Source: Shewanella zhangzhouensis (lineage in GTDB: Bacteria > Pseudomonadota > Gammaproteobacteria > Enterobacterales > Shewanellaceae). From it: a stretch of DNA of 64,000 bases. Location: the NCBI RefSeq assembly GCF_019457615.1, contig NZ_CP080414.1:2416501-2480500 (forward strand), read 5' to 3'. Below the pieces are notes generated by a model. It saw nothing but the letters and a program-made list of their open reading frames with translations, ran no database searches and was not told the origin of the DNA. Below, piece by piece: positions 27,470 through 34,863 of this stretch; the stretch's first letter is position 1, and the number at the start of each line of letters is the position of its first letter. The position numbers and the translations under genes were made by a program.

Positions 27470-29419
27470 CTAAAATCTAACATATTCAGCTTCTTCATCT
27501 TCAATGAATTTTTTCGCTTGTTCTTGTTCCCTATTTTTCACTACACTTTTTCTACTCTTAGATGTTACAGGTCGCTCGAACGAGTTAGTGTGCGAAGTTT
27601 TGAAGAACGTCATTAATTGTTGTAATTGCTGTGCTTGACTACTCATTTCTTCTGCTGTCGAAGCCAGCTCTTCAGAAGCTGAAGCACTTTGCTGAGTGAT
27701 ACTATTAAGTTGTTCCATTGCTTGATTTATCTGCGTGGCACCGGATGCTTGTTCCATAGACGCAGCGCTGATTTCCTGAACTAAATCGGATGTCCTCTGA
27801 ATCGACGGAACAATCTCCTCAAGCAATCTACCCGCTTGTTCAGAAAGACTCACACTGCTCTTAGCAACCTCACCTATTTCTTGTGAAGCAATTTGGCTTC
27901 TCTCAGCAAGCTTGCGCACTTCCGCAGCGACTACTGCAAAACCCTTTCCGTGCTCCCCTGCTCTTGCGGCTTCAATAGCGGCGTTCAATGCGAGTAAATT
28001 AGTTTGGTATGCGATATCGTCGATGATGCTAATCTTTTCAGCTATCGACTTCATTGCTGCAACTGTTTTTGCGACTGCTTCGCCGCCTTGTTTTGCTTCT
28101 TTTGCAGCTTTACCAGCCATATCGTCTGTAACTTTGGCATTCTCAGTATTCTGTTCGATGGACGCGGACATCTGCTCCACAGAAGAACTGGTTTCTTCAA
28201 CACTTGCGGCCTGTTCACTCGCTCCCTGGCTTAGTGTTTGAGACGTTGCGGATACCTCCTCTGCGGCTGAAGCCAATGCATCACTGGCGCTATTTACATC
28301 CCCTACAATTCGAGATAGTCTATCTACCATATTTTGGATATTAGCTATTAAACTGTTACTATCCGTCGAGCTTGTTACTAATTTAATCGTTAAATCACCT
28401 TCCGAAATCTTACGAACCATTTCTGCAGCGTAATCCGGTTCCCCACCTATTTGGCGCAGTACCGCACGTGTTATAAACCAAGCTATTATGGCACCTATTA
28501 TTAATGCAACAATACTAACTGATAAGATAATAACTAAAGAACGGTCATTTGAGGTTTGTAGTCTTGGACCAATTTTATCTTGTTCTGATTTGAATGCCAG
28601 TTTCAAATCTTCAATAAGGTCTGCAACTTCAGAACCTATCTTACCAAGCTCATTATAAAGCTGATTGCGTTCTGTAATAACAGCAGTGACATCAGCGAAT
28701 GATTGAAAATAATCTTCAGCTAAAGATGAAACTTCACTTAGCAGAGCTCTACGCTCAGCGTTCTTGAGCTCATTACTTAATACTTCCAAAGAACTAATAA
28801 ACTCTTCTGATTCTTTCTTAACCCGTTGAATGGCAGCCTGTTCGTTGCCTTCCAAAAATTTTAGAACATATAATCGTGACAATAACAAATGACGTAGAGC
28901 AATAGACGCATTATAAGCAGCACTAAGATCTTCGTCCTGTTTTGCTGTCGTCAGTATCTGAGAAAGCTTACGTTCCATCAAAGGCCCAACTACATCCAAT
29001 TTATTTAGAACTAAGTCATTTCGCTTTGAGATTTTTTCATCCATTAGTTTAAAATCAGAATCGTAAACTTCAAGCTTACTCTCTATTTGCTCATAGACTT
29101 TTAACTGACTAGGTTCAACAATCAACGCTTTAGCTTCAGGAATAAGTTCTGACAGAGTCTTCCAACGTTCATTCTTGATTTGAAGATTTGCATCATTTGA
29201 GATTGTGTAATAAGATAAAACACCTAACCTCATTGATAGGAGATTAGCTTGTATTCGGCCAGCTTCATTTGCATTTCTCGCATAATCTCTGTACTCCATA
29301 AAACCATCATCTGCTACATATAGACCATTGAAGGAAATACCAGAGTTGGCAAAAAGCAATAATAAGACAATGCCGAAGCCAAAACCTAGTTTCTTACCGA
29401 GAGTAATATTTTTAAACAT
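27470..29419 (-). CDS. Methyl-accepting chemotaxis receptor of the operon (649 aa)
   Basis: I choose the ATG at 29419 (MFKNITLGKKLG); the upstream in-frame codon at 29428 is TTG, and GAGG stands 9 bases before the ATG. One membrane helix (about 10-28), a long helical periplasmic domain (about 30-295, four-helix-bundle type), a second membrane helix (about 296-317), HAMP (about 320-380), then the signalling domain with tip AYQTNLLALNAAIEAARAGE. The protein ends in an acidic tail closing with aromatic residues (EEAEYVRF), which could be a tether for CheR/CheB as in pentapeptide-bearing receptors; that is a guess. It is encoded between cheA and cheW and is therefore the dedicated receptor. Confidence 0.95.
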   Translation of the reverse strand: MFKNITLGKKLGFGFGIVLLLLFANSGISFNGLYVADDGFMEYRDYARNANEAGRIQANLLSMRLGVLSYYTISNDANLQIKNERWKTLSELIPEAKALIVEPSQLKVYEQIESKLEVYDSDFKLMDEKISKRNDLVLNKLDVVGPLMERKLSQILTTAKQDEDLSAAYNASIALRHLLLSRLYVLKFLEGNEQAAIQRVKKESEEFISSLEVLSNELKNAERRALLSEVSSLAEDYFQSFADVTAVITERNQLYNELGKIGSEVADLIEDLKLAFKSEQDKIGPRLQTSNDRSLVIILSVSIVALIIGAIIAWFITRAVLRQIGGEPDYAAEMVRKISEGDLTIKLVTSSTDSNSLIANIQNMVDRLSRIVGDVNSASDALASAAEEVSATSQTLSQGASEQAASVEETSSSVEQMSASIEQNTENAKVTDDMAGKAAKEAKQGGEAVAKTVAAMKSIAEKISIIDDIAYQTNLLALNAAIEAARAGEHGKGFAVVAAEVRKLAERSQIASQEIGEVAKSSVSLSEQAGRLLEEIVPSIQRTSDLVQEISAASMEQASGATQINQAMEQLNSITQQSASASEELASTAEEMSSQAQQLQQLMTFFKTSHTNSFERPVTSKSRKSVVKNREQEQAKKFIEDEEAEYVRF

Positions 29420-29458
29420 AATGTTCAACCTCGACCTTATTGCAGTATTTTTAAATAT

Positions 29459-31687
29459 CTATTTTTTTGACAGTGCTAAGCCATCATCATCTCGTCGATG
29501 AGCAACAGCGTCTATCATGCCTTGTATATCTAATATTAAAGCTACTTCACCTGAACCCAAAATCGTTGATCCACTAATACTACTGACCTTCGAGAAAAGT
29601 GGTCCCAATGGTTTAATCACTGCTTGAAATTCACCCAACAATCTATCTACAACTAAACCTGCCATTAATCCGTGAGCCTGGACAACAACAACATTTTGCC
29701 TTTTTGGTGGTAATCCAACAATTTCGAAGTGTTCACGAAGATATATCAAAGGAAGCACCTGTCCTCTAAGGTTTAAGTAGAGAGGTGGCTGTACATCAGA
29801 ACTTAAGTTTTTTGATTCTTCAAGTTCAACACATTCATGAACTCTGTCGAGTGGAAGTACAAATACCTGTTCCTTAACACTTACTATAAAGCCATCGATT
29901 ATTGCTAAGGTCAGCGGTAAAATTATTCTAATTGTGGTCCCTTTTCCTAACTCACTTTTGACATCAACTCGACCGCGAAGCTCAGATATATTTCTTTTTA
30001 CAACATCCAAACCTACGCCGCGACCTGAAAGATTAGTGACTTTTACCGCAGTAGAAAAACCTGGTTCAAAAATTAAGTTTAACAATTCCTCTTCATTAAG
30101 ATTATCATTATCTGACAAGAACCCTTTGTCGATTGCTTTTGCCCTTATAATATTAGCATCCAGACCTTTACCATCATCAGATATATCAATTATTATATTT
30201 CCTGAATCATGAAATGCATTCAGGGTAATAGTTCCTATTTTGCTTTTACCCGAGTCCAGCCTAACAGCGGGATATTCAATTCCGTGATCTATTGCATTTC
30301 GAACCAAGTGCATTAGAGGATCACCAATTTTTTCGACTACTGATTTATCAAGTTCAGTATCGGCACCATTTATAACTAAGGAAATATCTTTACCTAACTC
30401 TTTTGATATGTCTCTAACTACACGCTGGAAACGAGTGAATGTAGCTCCAATGGGCACCATTCTCAACTTTAACGCAGCATCTCGTACCTCATCCAACAGA
30501 TTAGTCAAAATCGAAACAGACTCAATCATGTTGCTATCACCAAGTAAATTCGCCTGCATCGAAGTTCCTGCTCCGGATGTGACTAACTCCCCAACTAGAT
30601 TAATTAAATCGTCTAATTTATCAGAATCAACACGTATGCTCTTTTGTTCTTTAGCAATTGTATCTCTAATCTTTACTTGTTTTTCTACGGCTGCATTTAA
30701 AACAGGCTGAAGCGAGCTGTTCTTCTCTGAAATTATTTCCCCTATGGGTTTAGTGTCATTTTGAAAAACTTCCGCTTTCTGGATAGCCAGAGCCTTATCA
30801 AGCTCAGATGTAGTCAATGCTCCACAACAAACAAGAATCTCGCCTAGCCTGATATCTATATCAGGCAAATCATTTATCAATGAAATATATTCAGCTAATT
30901 CTGAATGGGGAGGTATAATATGTATTTCACTTTCTTCACGTATAAAATCAAATACATCTTCTATTTCTTGTTTACTTGCATCTGACTTAAATTGAATCTC
31001 AAATCCTAAATAACATGTTTCCGGGTCAAACTCTTGCACCCCTGGTATTCTTTCATGTATCGCGTCAATAGAAATAATCTTACCCAAAGTGTCTAGATAT
31101 GCTAGAAATGATAGAGGATCCATTCCATCTCTAAAGGCGCTTTCACCGAACATCAATGAAATATGCCAGAAGTCGTTTTCTACTTCATTACTTTCTGTTC
31201 GCTCTAAGACATTACTATCAGATGAAAAAGCTAAAACCTTAGACTCATGATTGCTGCACTCTTCCTCAGCATCATATTTACAGAGGTTATTTCTACCTAT
31301 AATCGAGTTTAACTCCTCGACTAATTTTTCGCCTAACATCCTAGTTTCTGGCGTTGGTTCAAAATCCAACTCGGCATTATTAACCAATGTTTTAATATGA
31401 TCCCTACTCTGAAACAAAAGAGAAACTAACTGTTCATTTATGCCAATTTGATTACTTCTCAGCTTGTCTAAAACGCTTTCTACAACATGGGTAAAGCTGA
31501 CGATTTCCTCAAAATTAAAGATTCCGGCTGAACCTTTAATAGTATGTGCTGCTCTAAAAATTGCATTAAAACTTTCTGAAATGTCTTCATCTTTTACAGA
31601 CTCTAAAAGCAAAAGATGCTGCTCCATATCCTCTAGCAACTCTTCACATTCATCAAAGTATGTTCTTAGTACAGCGTCAAGTTCCAT
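29459..31687 (-). CDS. cheA: CheA: chemosensory histidine kinase
   Basis: CheA autophosphorylates on His and passes phosphate to CheY and CheB. The start at 31687 (MELDAVLRTYF) has AGGAG upstream and overlaps the STAS stop (TAATG). Hpt domain with FRAAHTIKGSAGIF (phospho-His about 47), a long linker/P2 region to about 340, dimerisation helix (VGELVTSGAGTSMQ), ATPase domain with N box HLVRNAIDHGIEYP, G1 DISDDGKGLDANI and G2 LSGRGVGLDVVKRN, then a C-terminal CheW-like domain from about 610. All catalytic motifs are intact. Length of about 742 is in range. Confidence 0.97.
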   Translation of the reverse strand: MELDAVLRTYFDECEELLEDMEQHLLLLESVKDEDISESFNAIFRAAHTIKGSAGIFNFEEIVSFTHVVESVLDKLRSNQIGINEQLVSLLFQSRDHIKTLVNNAELDFEPTPETRMLGEKLVEELNSIIGRNNLCKYDAEEECSNHESKVLAFSSDSNVLERTESNEVENDFWHISLMFGESAFRDGMDPLSFLAYLDTLGKIISIDAIHERIPGVQEFDPETCYLGFEIQFKSDASKQEIEDVFDFIREESEIHIIPPHSELAEYISLINDLPDIDIRLGEILVCCGALTTSELDKALAIQKAEVFQNDTKPIGEIISEKNSSLQPVLNAAVEKQVKIRDTIAKEQKSIRVDSDKLDDLINLVGELVTSGAGTSMQANLLGDSNMIESVSILTNLLDEVRDAALKLRMVPIGATFTRFQRVVRDISKELGKDISLVINGADTELDKSVVEKIGDPLMHLVRNAIDHGIEYPAVRLDSGKSKIGTITLNAFHDSGNIIIDISDDGKGLDANIIRAKAIDKGFLSDNDNLNEEELLNLIFEPGFSTAVKVTNLSGRGVGLDVVKRNISELRGRVDVKSELGKGTTIRIILPLTLAIIDGFIVSVKEQVFVLPLDRVHECVELEESKNLSSDVQPPLYLNLRGQVLPLIYLREHFEIVGLPPKRQNVVVVQAHGLMAGLVVDRLLGEFQAVIKPLGPLFSKVSSISGSTILGSGEVALILDIQGMIDAVAHRRDDDGLALSKK

Positions 31688-32037
31688 TAGCAATCTCCTT
31701 TTTCGCCAATAGAAGTGACGTCATCACTTCCTGCGATGAAAACAGGATCACTGAACAACGCTAAAACACCAAGCGCTTCAAAACATTTAATAACCACCTT
31801 ACTATGATTGACCAGGCTTAAAGATAATCCATGTGCTTCTTGCTCTTTACTTGTCATTAGAAGCAATTGAACACCTGCACTATCAATTTCCGTTACCGCG
31901 CCTAAATCAACTATCAACTGTTCACCTTGTTTCAACCAGGATTTTATTTCGTTAAATAATTCTTCAGCCTGATAGATAGTTAATGGCCCAGAGAGAAATT
32001 TCACATTCAGATTTTCGCCTTGATCTACTTTAATCAT
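31687..32037 (-). CDS. STAS-domain protein (anti-sigma-factor-antagonist type) in the chemosensory operon (116 aa)
   Basis: The in-frame region before 32037 overlaps cheY and lacks sense, so the start is placed at MIKVDQGENLNVKF. The STAS core is recognisable: LTIYQAEELFNEIKSW, then LIVDLGAVTEIDSAGVQLLL, where the Ser of DSAG is the usual phosphorylation site. STAS proteins in che operons of some Vibrio, Shewanella and related systems are thought to modulate or receive signals from CheA; the exact role here is unknown. It is flanked by cheY (11 bp upstream) and cheA (overlap). Confidence 0.9.
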   Translation of the reverse strand: MIKVDQGENLNVKFLSGPLTIYQAEELFNEIKSWLKQGEQLIVDLGAVTEIDSAGVQLLLMTSKEQEAHGLSLSLVNHSKVVIKCFEALGVLALFSDPVFIAGSDDVTSIGEKGDC

Positions 32038-32048
32038 AAAGATACATC

Positions 32049-32417
32049 CTATGGCATAATCAACTTTTGCACAGCAGCAAGCATTTGCTGTGGTACAAAG
32101 GGTTTCACAACCCAAGCTTTGGCGCCAGCCGCCCTACCTTGCTCCTTTTTGCCTGCCTCCGATTCTGTTGTAAGCATTATAACGGGCGTAAATTTTGTAT
32201 CCGGTCTAACTTTTAACTCTTTAAGTAATGTCAATCCATCCATATTAGGCATGTTGACATCACTGATTATTAAGTGTACTTTTTTACCTATAAGCTTATT
32301 CAGAGCATCTTTACCGTCATTTGCCTCAATAGTAGTATATCCCGCTGACTTTAATGTCATACTTACAACTTGCCTAATAGAAGCTGAATCATCTACCACT
32401 AAAATTGTTTTATTCAT
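32049..32417 (-). CDS. cheY: CheY-type single-domain response regulator
   Basis: A stand-alone receiver of 122 residues. Acidic pocket ILVVDDSASIRQV, phospho-acceptor Asp in LIISDVNMPNMDGL (about 54), Thr/Ser switch at MLTTES and Lys in AWVKPFVP. It is encoded directly upstream of the STAS gene and is the likely phosphate acceptor of the island CheA. Its target could be the flagellar motor or another output; no motor gene is present. Confidence 0.95.
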   Translation of the reverse strand: MNKTILVVDDSASIRQVVSMTLKSAGYTTIEANDGKDALNKLIGKKVHLIISDVNMPNMDGLTLLKELKVRPDTKFTPVIMLTTESEAGKKEQGRAAGAKAWVVKPFVPQQMLAAVQKLIMP

Positions 32418-32454
32418 TTAGTCCACCTCAACTTCTCACTTAATAAGCAATCTT

Positions 32455-33612
32455 TTAAAAGAAAGTAATATCTTCTGTAGTTTCTTTACTCTTCACACTT
32501 TCCCCATTATGTACCCAATGTTGTTCAATCATTGTATAACTTTTCTTCATTTTATTGAGCCAGTTCTCTGCATCAATCCCACTAGCGTCTGAAGCCATGT
32601 CTACCTTTAGCTCTTTTATTTCCTCACTTAATTCTATTAAGTTACAACTTATTTGAGACAAAACTTGACTTACCCTGTCCTGGAATTGCAGCTCAATGAT
32701 AACATCAGAAATTGCTTCTTTAACATCATGTACATCAGCACGCATCATATTAGACTGCACTTCTAATTGAGTTAGAATGCTTTCAAACTGTAAAATTACT
32801 TCATCAATACACAGTTCGGTTGCAATAATCTGTTCACTTTCTTGATTCATAGCTTGCTCAGCAATATCGAACGTTCGCGATATTGCCTCATTCACAGACT
32901 TAACTTTATCTGTCATATTAGTTGCCGTTTCACGTGATCGCATCGATAGATTTCTGACTTCGTCTGCAACAATAGAAAACCCCCTACCCGCTTCTCCAGC
33001 TCGCGCGGCTTCTATCGCAGCATTCAAGGCAAGTAAATTTGTTCTATTGGCAATAGCAACAACATCTGTCGCCATCTTACTGAGCTCTATTGTATACGTT
33101 TCTAAATTCTTCATTTCATCGAGCATGTGATGTCTATTTTCTTGAGTACTTCTTAAAACCCTGACAGCCTCGTTAAGGCTATGTCGACTTTCGTTTATAA
33201 TTTTTACTACAAATTGTTCATCGTCGGATTCATTAATCGATGAAATAGATACTGTGTGTGACAGACGTTCGACTAGCTCGCTGAAATGTCCTGATAAAGC
33301 TGATACAGCTTTTGTTGTCTGATCATTAACTGAGTCTATGTGGCGTTGCCATATCGGAAGAGCTTGTGTCAGAAGGGGCTTCAAGGAATGATAATACTGA
33401 GGTTCAGACAGTCTTTTCTCTGATACTGGTATTGTTGTTATTTTTTCTTTTTCAGTAATATTCTCGAACTTGCTATATGACAATATTATCAAGCTAATCA
33501 GAGCGCTGATTAATCCAATCCAAATACTCATAGATGCTAACGATTCAAAATGAATCAGAGTAGAGACCAAGATAACAGGAGTGAAAATGCATAGTCCTTG
33601 TTTCGTAAACAT
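32455..33612 (-). CDS. First gene of the operon: membrane-anchored receptor-like signalling protein (385 aa)
   Basis: Two hydrophobic segments at the N-terminus (about 6-22 and 28-46) form a hairpin with no real periplasmic domain. A coiled-coil region and a methyl-accepting type signalling domain follow, with tip ANRTNLLALNAAIEAARAGE (about 190-209) and IVADEVRNLSMRSRETATNM. No PAS or other sensor domain is visible, so the input is unclear; it may sense membrane state or help build the array. It starts the ten-gene minus-strand operon, with a palindrome 49 bp upstream. Confidence 0.9.
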   Translation of the reverse strand: MFTKQGLCIFTPVILVSTLIHFESLASMSIWIGLISALISLIILSYSKFENITEKEKITTIPVSEKRLSEPQYYHSLKPLLTQALPIWQRHIDSVNDQTTKAVSALSGHFSELVERLSHTVSISSINESDDEQFVVKIINESRHSLNEAVRVLRSTQENRHHMLDEMKNLETYTIELSKMATDVVAIANRTNLLALNAAIEAARAGEAGRGFSIVADEVRNLSMRSRETATNMTDKVKSVNEAISRTFDIAEQAMNQESEQIIATELCIDEVILQFESILTQLEVQSNMMRADVHDVKEAISDVIIELQFQDRVSQVLSQISCNLIELSEEIKELKVDMASDASGIDAENWLNKMKKSYTMIEQHWVHNGESVKSKETTEDITFF

Positions 33613-33660
33613 AGCGCCCCCCGTGTAATAACGGATAACAACAAACTCGAGGCAGTTAAA

Positions 33661-33673
33661 GTGGTAATACCAC
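33661..33673. promoter_or_regulatory. Perfect palindrome GTGGTAATACCAC upstream of the chemosensory operon
   Basis: A 13-bp perfect palindrome (15 bp with the flanking A/T pair) 49 bp before the first gene's start. TGGTnnnACCA is the core recognised by several GntR/FCD-family regulators (PdhR, LldR and GlcC type), so it is a candidate operator for the whole operon. No regulator of that family is encoded in the window. Confidence 0.5.
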
Positions 33674-33979
33674 TGACGTTACTCCTCTAGCTCTAGTTTT
33701 TAGACGGTAAATTAGAAATTTGTTTATTACAAAGTGTTTATGCTATATGCTTGACAATGATCACCAACACCACCCATTAGGAGATATTGCGCACCTTTAG
33801 CAATAAACATTTTAATCCAATAAAATCAAACACCTGACGATACAGTATCGCATTCCAAATTTTAGAATCGCTTATTCTGCCTAAAATTAACATACCACTT
33901 TAGTAGTATTTGCTCTTGCGCATCAGCTCTAGCTTAATACGTAATTAGTGATATTTGAACTTAACAACAAGGCGTCTAG
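33674..33979. other. AT-rich region upstream of the operon, no gene seen
   Basis: About 300 bp between the operon promoter region and the IS5 remnant. No reading frame or repeat of note was seen. Confidence 0.4.
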
Positions 33980-33989
33980 GAAATTAGTG

Positions 33990-34718
33990 GCGATTCAGAT
34001 GCTCCCTTAACCTCACCGGTCTATAGCTGCCTCAGCAAGCGAGCTAAAACCGTTAAAATTACCTACCGAGCGCCGAGACATGGCACGATTGGCCATGTCG
34101 TCATCGCCGCCACAGGCTTGAAATTCTTTGGCGAAGACGAATGGAGAATCCGCAAGCATGGCAAACCAAGCGCCGCGTCTGGCGCAAGCTGCATTTGGCA
34201 GTCGATGCCCAAACATATACCAGCATTACGGCGGAAGTCAATCTTGAGAGCGTTGGCGACAACCACGTGCTGGGTACCTTACTCAAGCCGATTGGTCCTA
34301 GCATTGAGCAAGTTTCTTCCAATGGCGCTTATGACACCAAGGCTTGTCATCGATTGCTGACACGTAAAGGGATCACCGCAGTTATCCCGCCGTGGTCAAA
34401 TGCGGGCATTTGGCGAGGAGAGCACACCCGCAACAAGGCGGTAATCGCCTTGAAAGCAGATCAGTTGACAGAGTGGAAACGCCAACAAGACTACGGCAAG
34501 AGGTCACTGACAGAAACGGCCATGTACCTAAAAAAGCAACTGATAAACCCAACCTTGAGTCTGCGTGACTACAGTGACCAAGTCGGGGAAGCTTTGGTCG
34601 GAGTCAAGGCTTTGAACAAAATGCTGAGCTTGGGCATCCCCTCGGTGGGAACCGGTCGTTAAACCGTGTAAAACTTTGGAGCGGTTGTAACTCGCGCAAT
34701 TATTTGATCAACAACGCC
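33990..34718 (+). pseudogene. Decayed IS5-family transposase and element end
   Basis: Two frames together encode the C-terminal two thirds of an IS5-type transposase. The first frame reads PVYSCLSKRAKTVKITYRAP, VVIAATGLKFFGEDEW and RIRKHGK. A frameshift near 34155 follows, then TKRRVWRKLHLAVDAQTY, GAYDTKACHRLLTRKG and IWRGEHTRNKAV to a stop at 34662. The N-terminal part is missing. The sequence after the stop (34675-34718) is the IS terminus and matches the left remnant at 13691-13735. The element cannot move by itself. Confidence 0.8.
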
Positions 34719-34863
34719 AATTTACCCTGCAAACCAGGTTGTTTTTTGCCAGCTTAGGCGAAATCTGATACAAAGAATGTTATCAATTTCAGTTGTCTTT
34801 TTAGGGAATTTGAAACCTAATTTGAGCAACGTAAAGATTCTAGAACGCCGAAAGGACAAGAAA

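Noticed and set aside
34141..34662. A functional IS5 transposase gene
   Set aside because: The frame lacks the N-terminal third and follows a frameshift near 34155; it is a remnant.
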